Part shown: piece after piece, positions 45,576 through 54,487 of the stretch
Position numbering within the stretch: position 1 is the first letter of the stretch
Layout: every line of letters begins with the position of its first letter
Source: Micromonospora coriariae
GTDB taxonomy: Bacteria; Actinomycetota; Actinomycetes; Mycobacteriales; Micromonosporaceae
Length of the DNA: 64,000 nucleotides
Assembly (NCBI RefSeq): GCF_900091455.1
Contig: NZ_LT607412.1
Coordinates: 5,766,001-5,830,000, forward strand
Direction of reading: 5' to 3'
Translations under genes and position numbers: made by a program
Notes under the pieces: generated by a model
What the model was told of the DNA's origin: nothing
Seen by the model: only the letters and a program-made list of their open reading frames with translations
The model's database searches: none

Positions 45576-46208
45576 ATGACGATCAGCCACTCACCACCCG
45601 TCACCGAGCACCTGACGATCAACCCGAGCATCCTGTACTTCGGTACCCCGGTGGCGTTGCTGAGCACCGAGAACGACGACGGCAGCGCCAACCTGGCACC
45701 GGTCTCCTCGGTGTGGGCTCTCGACCAGGTCGTCGTGCTGGGCCTGGGAGGCGAGGGGCAGACGGCGCACAATCTCGCCGCGCGCCCCGAGCTGGTGATC
45801 AATCTTCCCGCCGCTGAGCAGTGGGAGGCTGTCGAGCGGCTGGCGCCGCTGACCGGACGGCACCCGGTGCCGATGGCGAAGCGGGACCGGTTCCGGCACG
45901 AGCCGGCGAAGTTCGAGGCCGCCGGCCTGCGGGCGCAGCCGTCGCGGTGCGTCCGACCGCCCCGGGTGGCCGAGTGCCCGCTGCACCTGGAGGCCCGCGT
46001 CACCCGGATCCACGCCGACGTCACGGACTCGTTCCTGATCGTCGAGGCCCACGTCCTGGCGGTGCACGCCGACGCCCGCATCGTCGTGCCCGGCACCGAC
46101 CATGTCGACCCGGCGACCTGGCACCCGTTGATCTACAACTTCCGCCACTACTTCGGGCTCGGCGCCGAGTTGGGCCGCAGCTTCCGCTCGGAGACACCGG
46201 CGGGCTGA
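45576..46208 (+). CDS. Flavin reductase-like domain protein
   Basis: 210 residues. ILYFGTPVALLSTENDDGSANLAPVSSVWALDQVVVLGL and TAHNLAARPELVINLPA match the FMN-binding split barrel of the flavin reductase/DIM6-NTAB group; the region FEAAGLRAQPSRCVRPPRVAECPLHLEARV is the usual dimer contact. Probably an FMN protein acting as a reductase. Start ATG at 45576 fits the family; an ATG at 45552 is possible but lies directly on the purine-rich GAAGG. Confidence 0.8.
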   Translation: MTISHSPPVTEHLTINPSILYFGTPVALLSTENDDGSANLAPVSSVWALDQVVVLGLGGEGQTAHNLAARPELVINLPAAEQWEAVERLAPLTGRHPVPMAKRDRFRHEPAKFEAAGLRAQPSRCVRPPRVAECPLHLEARVTRIHADVTDSFLIVEAHVLAVHADARIVVPGTDHVDPATWHPLIYNFRHYFGLGAELGRSFRSETPAG

Positions 46209-46349
46209 CCTGGCCGACTCGGGCTCATCCGGCGGGGTGGCGACACGCCATTGGCACACTCGTGCGACGCGCCGATCACCTGGAGACATCGAGCGGTTGC
46301 GGGCAGTAGTGTCGGGCGGCAGTCGTGGTTCTGCCCCGGAGGAGGGCCC

Positions 46350-48293
46350 GTGGAGTCGATGGCCCGCCAGCGCACCGCTTCACTGGACGACGATCGGCAA
46401 GGCGACCCTTCGATGCTGCCGGAGCTGGAGGACGCCGTCTGGATGCACCACGCGAGGGAGTTCGCCCACACCAGCTTCTGGGCGGTGGCCCGCCGGCTGC
46501 CCCGGCTGGTCCGGGAGGCGGTCGGGCTGGCCTGGGCCACCAGCCGGCGGGACACCGTCGCCTCCATCGGTCTGAACATCGCCGCCGGGGTGATGACCAC
46601 GTTCGGCCTGCTCGCCACCACCAGCGTGCTGCGCGAGCTGTTCGCCGCCGGTCCCACCCCGGACCGGGTCCGCTCGGCCCTGCCGGCGCTGATCGTGGCC
46701 GCCGCGGCGGTGTCGGCGCGCGGTGGCCTGACGATCGCCGCCGGTTGGGCTCAGGCCCGGTTGACTCCGCAGATCAACTACCAGGTGGAGCTGCGGCTGT
46801 TCGAGGCGACCACGGCTGTGGACCTGGCCGCGTTCGACGACGCGGGGTTCGCCGAGGAGATGGACCGCGTGCGGGACCGGGGGATGGGCGAGGCGGCGTA
46901 CATCGTCGACCACACCGTCAACCTGGTCACCGGCGTGGTCGGAATCCTCGCCACCGCGGTGGCGGTGACCGTCATCCAGCCGCTGCTGCTGCCGTTCCTG
47001 CTGCTCGCCGCGGTGCCGCAGGCGGTTACGGCGGTCCGGATGGCCCGCCGCGAATACCTGGCGATGCTGGCCCGGATCACCCGGCAGCGTCGGATGTGGA
47101 TGCTCGCCCATCTGATGGCCAACCGACGCACCGCCGCCGAGGTCCGCGCCTACCAGATGCGCGGCTTCCTGCTGGCCGAGTACCGGGCTGTGATGGCCGT
47201 CGAGACGCGGGCCCAGTTGCGACTGGTCCGCTCGCAGACCGGCACCCGGGTGGTGGGCGCGTCCGTCGCGGGGCTGGCCACCTTCGGGGTGTACGCGGTG
47301 CTCGGCGGCCTGCTGCTGGGCGGAATGGTCGCCCTCGCCGCCGCGGCGACGGCAATGCTCGCCCTGCAGTCGGCGCGGACCAGTCTGGGGGTGGCGGTGG
47401 TCGCCACAAACTCGCTCTACGAGGACGCCCTCTACTACCAGGACTACCGGGACTTCCTGGACCGCGCCGGGGGCCGGGTGCCGATCGGCGGTGAGCGGGC
47501 GGTCGACGGCGTCGACGCGGTCGAGCTGGACGAGGTGAGCCTGCGCTATCCGGACACGGACGCGCCGGCGGTGGACCGGGTCAGCCTGACCGTCCGGCGG
47601 GGCGAGGTGATCGCGCTGGTCGGCGAGAACGGTTCCGGTAAGACCACGCTGGCCAAGCTCATCGCGGGGCTCTACCGGCCGACCGGCGGGGTGATCCGCT
47701 GGGACGGCGTGGACGCCGCCGAGCTGGACCCGCGTACCGTCGGCGCGCAGGTGGCCGTGATGAGCCAGGATTGGTGGAGGTTTCCGTTCACCGCCGGGCA
47801 GAACATCCGGGTCGGGCGGCACGACCGCCCGCCGGATCGACCGGGCCCCAGCGTGCAGGAGGCGGCCGCCGCGGCCGCCGCCCACGACATGATCGTCGGT
47901 TTGCCGCAGGGCTACGACACCCTGCTCGACCGGGAGTTCCGGGATGGCCACGAGCTGTCCGGGGGGCAGTGGCAGCGACTGGTCGCCGCCCGCGGCCTCT
48001 ACCGGGACGCCGCCCTGCTGATCTGTGATGAGCCCTCGGCCGCCCTGGACGCCCGCGCGGAACACGCCCTGTTCCAGCACCTGCGCCGCCGGCCGGACCG
48101 CGCCGTCGTCCTGATCACGCACCGGCTGGCCAACGTCCGGCACGCCGACCGGATCTTCGTCATGGACCGGGGTCGACTCGTCCAGCAGGGCGGTCACGAC
48201 GAGTTGATGGCGGCCGGCGGCCTCTACCGCGAGTTGTTCGAACTCCAGGCCAGCGGCTACCTCACCGGCACCGACGATGCGCTATCGCGCTGA
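46350..48293 (+). CDS. ABC exporter, fused membrane and ATPase domains
   Basis: 647 residues from a GTG preceded by GGAGGAGGGCCC. The first 330 residues have six hydrophobic segments of the ABC type I exporter fold; the ATPase half shows Walker A GENGSGKTT, Q-loop MSQDWWRFPFTAGQNIRVG, signature LSGGQWQRLVAARGLYR, Walker B LLICDEPSAALD and H-loop ITHRLANVRHADRI. As a half-transporter it must dimerise. The neighbours give no substrate; it resembles exporters placed near peptide or antibiotic genes. Signature Trp in GGQWQR is common in this subgroup. Confidence 0.87.
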   Translation: MESMARQRTASLDDDRQGDPSMLPELEDAVWMHHAREFAHTSFWAVARRLPRLVREAVGLAWATSRRDTVASIGLNIAAGVMTTFGLLATTSVLRELFAAGPTPDRVRSALPALIVAAAAVSARGGLTIAAGWAQARLTPQINYQVELRLFEATTAVDLAAFDDAGFAEEMDRVRDRGMGEAAYIVDHTVNLVTGVVGILATAVAVTVIQPLLLPFLLLAAVPQAVTAVRMARREYLAMLARITRQRRMWMLAHLMANRRTAAEVRAYQMRGFLLAEYRAVMAVETRAQLRLVRSQTGTRVVGASVAGLATFGVYAVLGGLLLGGMVALAAAATAMLALQSARTSLGVAVVATNSLYEDALYYQDYRDFLDRAGGRVPIGGERAVDGVDAVELDEVSLRYPDTDAPAVDRVSLTVRRGEVIALVGENGSGKTTLAKLIAGLYRPTGGVIRWDGVDAAELDPRTVGAQVAVMSQDWWRFPFTAGQNIRVGRHDRPPDRPGPSVQEAAAAAAAHDMIVGLPQGYDTLLDREFRDGHELSGGQWQRLVAARGLYRDAALLICDEPSAALDARAEHALFQHLRRRPDRAVVLITHRLANVRHADRIFVMDRGRLVQQGGHDELMAAGGLYRELFELQASGYLTGTDDALSR

Positions 48294-48331
48294 CCGCGCG
48301 GCCCGCTCCGCCGGGTTGGGCGGGCGGGAGG

Positions 48332-48847
48332 TCAGGCGCGACAGTTTGGGGTGAGGAAGTCGGCGAGCACCCGGGTGTGGGTCGAGAACGCCAGCTCCAC
48401 CGGCTCGGTGAGCACCAGCCACTCGGTCGCCTCCTCGGTCGGCGCCGACGGCGGCAGCTCCTCGGCCGCCCGCTCGGGCAGCACCCCGAAGACCATCATC
48501 GTGCCGCCGGCCGGGGCGCCGTGCACCGCGAACAGCCGGGCGTCCTCGGCTGCCGCCACCAGCCCGGTCTCCTCCCGCAGTTCGCGGACCAGCGCGTCGG
48601 ACCACTCCTCGCCGTACTCGATGAAGCCGCCGGGCAGCGCGAGCAGCCCGCGGGCCGGCTCGATGTCCCGGCGGACCACCACCACACCCAGGCCCTCGGC
48701 GGTGCGGACCGGCAGCACCGCCACCGCGACGGGCAGGGGGTTGCGCCAGACGGTCTCGCCGCAGGCCGCGCAGACCCGCGGCCAGCCCGCGGCCGCCGGG
48801 TAGGCGACGCCGCAGTAGGAGCAGTGCGAGTACGGCGTACCGGTCAT
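48332..48847 (-). CDS. Nudix hydrolase with N-terminal zinc ribbon
   Basis: 171 residues. HCSYC...CAAC at residues 9-33 forms a zinc ribbon like that of NADH pyrophosphatase NudC. The Nudix box is GGFIEYGEEWSDALVRELREETGL (G-x5-E-x7-REUxEE pattern). VAVAVLPVRTAEGLGVVVVRRDIEPARGLLALPG precedes it. It should cleave a nucleoside diphosphate derivative such as ADP-ribose or NADH. It converges with the ABC exporter gene. Confidence 0.88.
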   Translation of the reverse strand: MTGTPYSHCSYCGVAYPAAAGWPRVCAACGETVWRNPLPVAVAVLPVRTAEGLGVVVVRRDIEPARGLLALPGGFIEYGEEWSDALVRELREETGLVAAAEDARLFAVHGAPAGGTMMVFGVLPERAAEELPPSAPTEEATEWLVLTEPVELAFSTHTRVLADFLTPNCRA

Positions 48848-48861
48848 GCCGCAGCACCTTA

Positions 48862-48929
48862 CGCGTCGATCTAGGGAGAATCACTGCCAGGTGATCTCCG
48901 ATCACCACGATTCTCCCTAGATCGACGCG
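48862..48929. repeat. Perfect nested inverted repeat (21-base arms, inner 7-base hairpin)
   Basis: Arms at 48862-48882 and 48909-48929 are exact reverse complements, containing GATCTAGGGAGAATC and GATTCTCCCTAGATC. The 26-base centre itself holds GGTGATC-TCC-GATCACC (48890-48906). The whole can fold into one long stem with an inner stem. It lies just upstream of the Nudix gene, in a spacer, and looks like a REP/miniature palindromic element. Confidence 0.85.
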
Positions 48930-49008
48930 GCGGGCGACGCGGCGCGGCGGCGGCGGGGCGGCGGCGGGGCGGCGGCGGCGGGGCGGCGGGGCGGGGCGGG
49001 GGAGGGGG
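48930..49008. repeat. GC-only low-complexity tract rich in GGCGGG units
   Basis: About 70 bases of nearly uninterrupted G/C made of GGGGCGG and GCGGCG units on the plus strand, with many G-runs of four or five. It lies at the 3' end of the SRPBCC gene and could form G-quadruplexes or slip during replication. Confidence 0.6.
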
Positions 49009-49650
49009 TTAGGCGGCTGGGGCGCTGGTGTAGAAGGCGGTGGTGCGTTCGGCGGCGGCCTTCGCCTCGTCGGCGTCGGTGCCGGCGGCGATGCTCGCCT
49101 GACCCCACCGCTCGCTGCTCAGCTCGGTGAACCGTCGGCCCTCGTCGGAGGCGCTCCACTCGAGGCTCTGCTCGGGTGAGACCCCGCTGCCGTCGCCGGC
49201 GAGGTACGAGGCGAGACCGAGCAGGCCCAGGTCCCAGCCGACGCCGACGGCGCCCGGTCCGAACTGGGCCCACCGGTCCTGGTCGACGTGTGCGATGTGG
49301 TCCAGTTCGAAGCGGGTCCGCTCGTCGTCGACCGGGGTGAGCCGCACCTCGATCCAGCTCACCTCGCCGCCGAACTCCCAGGTGGCGGTGAAGCGGTGCG
49401 GTGGGTCGCAGCTCTCGACGGTGCCGCCGGCGTTGCCCTCGAGCTGGTACCGGCCGTGCAGCCGCAGGTCGCCCGAGATCGGCAGGAACCAGCGCGGGAT
49501 GCGCTCGGCGTTGGTGCAGGCGTCCCAGAGATCCTCGATCGTCGCGTGGTACGTCTGGCTGAGCGTGCTGACCCGGGCCTCTCCGGCCTCCAGGGTGCGG
49601 CTGCCGACGTGGCGTTGGACGGCGTTGATCTGCTCGATCGCGTCGATCAT
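49009..49650 (-). CDS. SRPBCC/AHSA1-family protein
   Basis: 213 residues. RVSTLSQTYHATIEDLWDACTNAERIPRWFLPISGDLRLHGRYQLEGNAGGTVESCDPPHRFTATWEF is the classic opening of AHSA1-type START-like proteins. A C-terminal 60-residue region (EWSASDEGRRFTELSSERWGQAS) is shared by the subgroup encoded beside ArsR regulators. Overlaps the ArsR gene by four bases. A ligand-binding or chaperone-like role is usual; ligand unknown. Confidence 0.85.
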   Translation of the reverse strand: MIDAIEQINAVQRHVGSRTLEAGEARVSTLSQTYHATIEDLWDACTNAERIPRWFLPISGDLRLHGRYQLEGNAGGTVESCDPPHRFTATWEFGGEVSWIEVRLTPVDDERTRFELDHIAHVDQDRWAQFGPGAVGVGWDLGLLGLASYLAGDGSGVSPEQSLEWSASDEGRRFTELSSERWGQASIAAGTDADEAKAAAERTTAFYTSAPAA

Positions 49651-50015
49651 TGGGCGTTCCTCTCCTCGGGTGGGTCGGCGGGCCCGCGCAGCCGACGTTC
49701 GCGTCGGCCGCGGGCCAGCTCGGTGGCGAGTGCCGCCAGGGGCGGCGTCCAGAATCGGCGGAAGTGCTCCAGCCAGCCGTCCACCTCGCGCAGTGGGCGC
49801 GGGTCGACCGCGTAGAGCCGCCGGGTGCCCTCCGGCCGCACGGTGGCGAAGCCGTTGTCCCGCAGGACCTTGAGGTGCTGGGACACGGCGGGCTGGGAGA
49901 TGCCGAACTCCTCGCGGATCACCGCGCTGACCGCGCCGGCGGTCTGCTCGCCGCCGGCGAGCAGCTCCAGGATGCGGCGCCGGACCGGATCGCCCAGCAC
50001 GTCGAAGGCGTGCAC
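49647..50015 (-). CDS. ArsR-family transcriptional regulator
   Basis: 122 residues. FDVLGDPVRRRILELLAGGEQTAGAVSAVIREEFGISQPAVSQHLKVLRDNGFATVRPEGTRRLYAVDPRPL is a complete winged helix without metal-binding Cys. GTG start at 50015. A -10 element ends eight bases before it, so the message may be leaderless. Paired with the SRPBCC gene, as often seen, where the regulator probably controls both. Confidence 0.9.
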   Translation of the reverse strand: MHAFDVLGDPVRRRILELLAGGEQTAGAVSAVIREEFGISQPAVSQHLKVLRDNGFATVRPEGTRRLYAVDPRPLREVDGWLEHFRRFWTPPLAALATELARGRRERRLRGPADPPEERNAQ

Positions 50016-50022
50016 GACGACC

Positions 50023-50052
50023 TTTATATCAGCACCAGCTTATTTAAGCCAA
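50023..50052 (-). promoter_or_regulatory. Promoter/operator of the ArsR-SRPBCC pair
   Basis: On the minus strand TTGGCT (50047-50052) and TATAAA (50023-50028) with an 18-base spacer, inside the end of the preceding gene. The spacer has AGCTGGTGCT, an imperfect dyad fit for ArsR binding. This AT-rich patch stands out from the surrounding DNA. Confidence 0.6.
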
Positions 50053-52143
50053 CGGTGATAGGCCGATCAGCTTGTCGAGCCGGATCGGCAGGTCGCGGAT
50101 CCGCACGCCGGTCGCGTGGTGCACCGCGTTGGTGATCGCCGCCGCCGTGCCGACGATGCCGATCTCGCCGATGCCCTTCACCCCGGCCGGGTTCAGCTCG
50201 CCGTCCCGCTCGTCCAGCCAGTGCGCCTCGATCCGCTCCACGTCCGCGCAACCCGTGATGTGGTAGGTGGCCAGGTCGTGGTTGACCCAGTCGCCGTACC
50301 GCTCGTCGAGCACGCCCTCCTCGTGCAGCGCCATCGACAGGCCCATCGTCATGCCGCCGATGAACTGGCTGCGCGCCGTCGTCGGGTTGACCACCCGCCC
50401 GGCGGCGAAGACCCCGAGCAGCCGGTTCACCCGTACCTCGCCGGTGTCCGCGTCCACCCGGACCTCGGCGAAGTGCGCCCCGTACGCGTACCGCGGCAGC
50501 GTGGGCTGCTCGCGTACCTCGTCGGCGGTGCTCACCTCGGCGGTCACCTCGCCGTCGGCCGGCACCCCTCCGGGGGTCTGCCGCAGCTTCTCCCGCAGCG
50601 CCTCGCACGCGCGGACCACCGCCCAGCTCCAGGAGGAGGTGCCCATCGAGCCGCCGGCCACCCCGGCCGGTGGCAGGTCGCTGTCGCCGATCTGGATCTC
50701 CACCCGTTCCGGCGGCACCCCCAGCGCGTCGGCCGCCACCTGCCAGAGGGCCGTCCGGGCGCCGGTGCCGATGTCGGTGGCGTTGATCCGCACCAGGAAA
50801 CCGCCGTCGGGGCGTGCGGTGGCCGCCGCGGCGGAGGCGCGCGCCCGGGCCGGGTAGCTCGCGCCGGCCACCCCGGTGCCGATCAACCAGCGCCCGTCGG
50901 ATCGGGCACGGGGCGTCGGATCCCGGTCGGCCCAGCCGAACCGGCGGGCCCCCTCGCGCAGGCAGGCGACCAGGTTGCGGCTGGTGAACGGCTGTCCCAG
51001 CTCGGGGTCGACGGCCGGGTCGTTGCGGATCCGCAGCTCCACCGGGTCGATGCCGACGGCGCTGGCCAGCTCGTCCATCGCCGACTCCAGGGCGTACGCG
51101 CCGGGGCACTCGCCCGGAGCGCGCATCCAGAACGGCGTGGGGACGTCGAGGCGGGTCAGCCGGTGCGTGGTGCGCCGGTGCGGCGCGGCGTACATGCTTC
51201 GCGTGTAGACGGCGACCTGCTCGGCGAACTCCCGGATGGTCGAGGTCTGGGTGATCGAGTCGTGGCAGATCGCGGTGAGCCGCCCGTCGGCGTCGGCCGC
51301 GAGCCGGACCCGCTGGATGGTGGGCGTGCGGTAGCCGACCGGCCCGAACAACTGCTGCCGGGTCAGCGCCAGCCGGACCGGCCGGTCCACCTGCCGGGCC
51401 GCCAGCGCGGCCAGCACCACGGCGGCTTTGGGGTACCCCTTGCTGCCGAAGCCACCGCCGACATGCTGCGTGATCACGCGGACCGACTCCCGGGGCAGCT
51501 CGAACAGCTCGGCCAGGGCGGCCTGCACCGCCACGGCACCCTGGTTGGAGTCGTGCACCAGCAGCCGCCCGTCCCGCCACTGGGCGGTGGTGGCGTGCGG
51601 CTCCATCGGGTTGTTGTGGTACGCGGGCGTCCGGTAGGTGGCGTCCATCCGCACCGGCGCGGCCGCGTACCCGGCGTCGAAGTCGCCCTCCGCCGTGTCC
51701 GTCGGGTAGCTGGGGTTGACCTGGTCCGGCCGGTACAGGCCGGGGTGGTCGGCGGTGAGCACAGTGCTGTGCGGCCCGGCGTCGTAGTCGAACCGGACCA
51801 GCCGGGCGCCCTCCCGGGCCGTCTCCAGGCTGGTGGCCACCACCACCGCGATGAACTGCCCCCGGTAGTGCACCGCCGGCTCCTGCAGCAGCCACAGATC
51901 CGGCTCCGGTCCGGGCGCGAGCCGGGGCGCGTTGCCGTGGTGCAGCACGGCGAGCACGCCGGGCAGCGCGAGCGCCGGCGCCGCGTCGACCCGGGTGATG
52001 CGTCCGCGGACCACCGCCGCAGGTACCGCCCAGCCGTAGGTGACCCCGTCCACCGGGTACTCCACCGCGTACCGCGCCGTGCCGGTGACCTTCTCCCGGC
52101 CCTCCAACCGCGGATACGCCCGCCCCACCGCGCCGGTGGTCAT
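50044..52143 (-). CDS. Xanthine-oxidase-family molybdenum subunit (PaoC/YagR type)
   Basis: 699 residues. RLEGREKVTGTARYAVEY starts the protein; QHVGGGFGSKGYPKAAVVLAALAA, RAPGECPGAYALESAMDELA and GVKGIGEIGIVGTAAAITNAV are the molybdopterin-contact and catalytic segments, with the active-site Glu in the GIGE element. Length and small size relative to xanthine dehydrogenase match E. coli PaoC, an aldehyde oxidoreductase. It overlaps the FAD-subunit gene by four bases. Requires the molybdate imported by the mod system 14 kb away, plus cytosine-dinucleotide cofactor if it is truly PaoC-like. Confidence 0.88.
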   Translation of the reverse strand: MTTGAVGRAYPRLEGREKVTGTARYAVEYPVDGVTYGWAVPAAVVRGRITRVDAAPALALPGVLAVLHHGNAPRLAPGPEPDLWLLQEPAVHYRGQFIAVVVATSLETAREGARLVRFDYDAGPHSTVLTADHPGLYRPDQVNPSYPTDTAEGDFDAGYAAAPVRMDATYRTPAYHNNPMEPHATTAQWRDGRLLVHDSNQGAVAVQAALAELFELPRESVRVITQHVGGGFGSKGYPKAAVVLAALAARQVDRPVRLALTRQQLFGPVGYRTPTIQRVRLAADADGRLTAICHDSITQTSTIREFAEQVAVYTRSMYAAPHRRTTHRLTRLDVPTPFWMRAPGECPGAYALESAMDELASAVGIDPVELRIRNDPAVDPELGQPFTSRNLVACLREGARRFGWADRDPTPRARSDGRWLIGTGVAGASYPARARASAAAATARPDGGFLVRINATDIGTGARTALWQVAADALGVPPERVEIQIGDSDLPPAGVAGGSMGTSSWSWAVVRACEALREKLRQTPGGVPADGEVTAEVSTADEVREQPTLPRYAYGAHFAEVRVDADTGEVRVNRLLGVFAAGRVVNPTTARSQFIGGMTMGLSMALHEEGVLDERYGDWVNHDLATYHITGCADVERIEAHWLDERDGELNPAGVKGIGEIGIVGTAAAITNAVHHATGVRIRDLPIRLDKLIGLSPLA

Positions 52144-53135
52144 GGTGTGCGGGTCCCGTCGGCCAGCTCGGTCAGCGCCCGCACCGTGATCGCCCGGGTC
52201 AGCGGCAGCTTGAAGCCGTTGTGCCGCAACGGGCGGGCCTCGGCCAGCTCGGCGTCGGCGGCCCGCGCCGCCAGCTGCGGGCTGAACGGCCGCCCGCGTA
52301 GCTCCTCCTCGGCCCGGTACGCCCGCCACGGCCGGTGCGCCACCGCCCCGTACGCCAGCCGGACGTCGCGGACCACGTCGCCGTCGAGGTCCAGCACCGC
52401 GGCCACCGCGCCGACGGCGAAGGCGAACGACGCCCGGTCGCGCACCTTGAGGTACGCCGAGCGGCGCGCGGCCGGCAGGTGCGGCAGCCGGACGGCGGTG
52501 ATCAGGGCGCCCCGGGCCAGGGTGGTCTCCCGTTCCGGGTGCTCGCCGGGTGAGCGGTGCAGCGCCACGAGCGGGACGTCCCGGGGACCGTCCGGCTCGT
52601 GCACCTCCACCACGGCGTCCAGCGCGGCGAGCGCGACCGCCAGGTCCGACGGGTGGGTCGCCACGCAGAGGTCGGACCAGTCCAGCACGGCCAGGTCGCG
52701 GTTCTGGCCGTGCCGGGCGGCGCAGCCGCTGCCCGGCTCGCGCTTGTTGCAGGCCTTGCCGGTGTCCTGGAAGTAGACGCAGCGGGTGCGCTGCAACAGG
52801 TTGCCGCCGGTGGTGGCCAGGTTGCGCAGCTGCCCGGAGGCGGCGGCGAGCAGCGCGCGGGCCAGCACCGGATAGTCGCGTCGGACCACCGGGTGGGCGG
52901 CCAGGTCGCTGTTGCGGACCGTGGCGCCGATCCGCAGCCCGCCGCCGGGCAGCTCCTCGACGGCGTCCAGCGGCAGCCGGGTCACGTCCACCAGCAGGTC
53001 GGGCCGCTGCACCCCGAGCTTCATCAGGTCCACCAGGTTGGTTCCGCCGCCGAGGTACGCCGCCTGCGGCTCGGCGGCCAGCACGGCGACCGCCTCGGCC
53101 ACGCCGGCCGGCCGGTGGTAGCGGAACGGTCTCAC
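52140..53135 (-). CDS. FAD-binding subunit of molybdenum hydroxylase (PaoB/YagS type)
   Basis: 331 residues. FRYHRPAGVAEAVAVLAAEPQAAYLGGGTNLVDLMKLGV binds FAD. TTGGNLLQRTRCVYFQDTGKACNKREPGSGCAA holds Cys residues of an extra [4Fe-4S] cluster, a feature that separates PaoB-like from ordinary xanthine-dehydrogenase FAD subunits. GTG start overlapping the iron-sulfur subunit gene. Confidence 0.9.
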   Translation of the reverse strand: MRPFRYHRPAGVAEAVAVLAAEPQAAYLGGGTNLVDLMKLGVQRPDLLVDVTRLPLDAVEELPGGGLRIGATVRNSDLAAHPVVRRDYPVLARALLAAASGQLRNLATTGGNLLQRTRCVYFQDTGKACNKREPGSGCAARHGQNRDLAVLDWSDLCVATHPSDLAVALAALDAVVEVHEPDGPRDVPLVALHRSPGEHPERETTLARGALITAVRLPHLPAARRSAYLKVRDRASFAFAVGAVAAVLDLDGDVVRDVRLAYGAVAHRPWRAYRAEEELRGRPFSPQLAARAADAELAEARPLRHNGFKLPLTRAITVRALTELADGTRTP

Positions 53136-53683
53136 CGCGTCGTCGCCGTCTCGCGAACGGCCGCGACGATGTGCGGGTACGCGGCGCAGCGGCACAGGTT
53201 GCCGGCCATCCGTTCGCGGATCTCCGCGTCGGTCAGCTCGGCCGGGGCGGTGAGGTCGCCGGTGACCGCGCTGGGCCAGCCGCGGGCGACCTCGTCGAGC
53301 ATGCCGCGGGCGGAGCAGAGCTGGCCCGGGGTGCAGTAGCCGCACTGGAACGCGTCGTGTGCGACGAAGGCGGCCTGGAGCGGGGACAGCTCGTCCGGGC
53401 CGGCGAGCCCCTCCACGGTGACCACCGACCGGCCGTCCAGGGTGACCGCGAGGACCAGGCAGCTCTTCACCCGCCGGCCGTCCAGCAGCACGGTGCACGA
53501 GCCGCACTGGCCGTGGTCGCAGCCCTTCTTCGCCCCGGTCAGGCCGAGCCGTTCGCGCAGCGCGTCCAGCAGGGTGGTGCGGTTGTCCAGGGTCAGCTCG
53601 CGGTGCGCGTCGTTGACGTCGAACGCCACCCGGGACGAGTGCCGCTCGTCGGTTGTCGTCTCGCTCTCCGGTCGGCCCCGCAC
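53132..53683 (-). CDS. [2Fe-2S] subunit of molybdenum hydroxylase (PaoA/YagT type)
   Basis: 183 residues. GCDHGQCGSCTVLLDGRRVKSC binds the plant-ferredoxin-type cluster and QCGYCTPGQLCSARGML with GNLCRCAAYPHI the second cluster. No twin-arginine signal as in E. coli PaoA, so the complex should be cytoplasmic. First gene of a three-gene operon with the FAD and molybdenum subunits. GTG start at 53683. Confidence 0.9.
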   Translation of the reverse strand: MRGRPESETTTDERHSSRVAFDVNDAHRELTLDNRTTLLDALRERLGLTGAKKGCDHGQCGSCTVLLDGRRVKSCLVLAVTLDGRSVVTVEGLAGPDELSPLQAAFVAHDAFQCGYCTPGQLCSARGMLDEVARGWPSAVTGDLTAPAELTDAEIRERMAGNLCRCAAYPHIVAAVRETATTR

Positions 53684-53757
53684 CGGCCCAGACTAGCTTT
53701 ACCGGTACATATCCGGGCGAACAACCCAGCGACCCTCGCACGGAAGGGATGCGGAGG

Positions 53758-54429
53758 TCAGCGGGCCGGGGCCCGTCGGCGGTGCAGCCCTTCGCTGGTG
53801 AGCGCGTGATACACGATCATGACCATGACGCCGATCAGGCCCAGTATCGGATTGACGAACCAGCCGAGCAGGCCGCTGAGCCCGTAGAGGACCAGGCCGG
53901 TGACCGGGCGCAGCCGCTGTGTCCGCACGTACCCGGGACTGACCCCGCGCCGCAGCAGTTCCGGGTGGCGGAGCAGATAGCCGAAGAACACCAGCCACGG
54001 CGCCGACATCAGCGCGGCGGCCAGCGCGTACAGGGCGACGGCGGCGCGACGGTCGGCGGTGTCGCCGTGGGTGAGCGCGGACGCCAGCACCGCGGTCGGG
54101 AACGGGATGATCACCGCGCCGAAGAGGATGCCGAGGTTGATCCAGCTCAGCGCGAGGGTGGTGGCGCGGATCAGCCGGACCAGCGCGTGGTGGTTGAGCC
54201 AGAGCACGCCGACGTAGACGAAGGACACCACGAAGGCCAGATAGGACGCTCCTTCGTCGAGCAGCCCGGCGAGCAACTCACCCTCGTGGTATTCCGGCAC
54301 CCGCAACTCGATGACCAGCAGCGTGATGACGATGGCGAAGACGCCGTCGCTGAACGCGGTCAACCGGTCCGTCTCGGACATTCCTGGCCCGATCTCGGGC
54401 TGCTCGACCTCGTCGGCTGCTGCGGCCAT
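53758..54429 (-). CDS. TMEM175-family (DUF1211) potassium channel-like protein
   Basis: 223 residues, six hydrophobic segments. RLTAFSDGVFAIVITLLVIELRVPE is the family's first-helix signature (FSDGVFAI), in which the Ile/Leu ring forms the K+ pore in bacterial homologues. WLNHHALVRLIRA follows after helix three. Bacterial members form tetramers. Only one repeat per chain, as normal for bacteria. Divergent from the PadR gene. Confidence 0.87.
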   Translation of the reverse strand: MAAAADEVEQPEIGPGMSETDRLTAFSDGVFAIVITLLVIELRVPEYHEGELLAGLLDEGASYLAFVVSFVYVGVLWLNHHALVRLIRATTLALSWINLGILFGAVIIPFPTAVLASALTHGDTADRRAAVALYALAAALMSAPWLVFFGYLLRHPELLRRGVSPGYVRTQRLRPVTGLVLYGLSGLLGWFVNPILGLIGVMVMIVYHALTSEGLHRRRAPAR

Positions 54430-54487
54430 TGCCGCAGGCTAACCGGCGGGGCGAGCGTGGGTGGCGGTTTGTTCGGGCGGCACTCCG

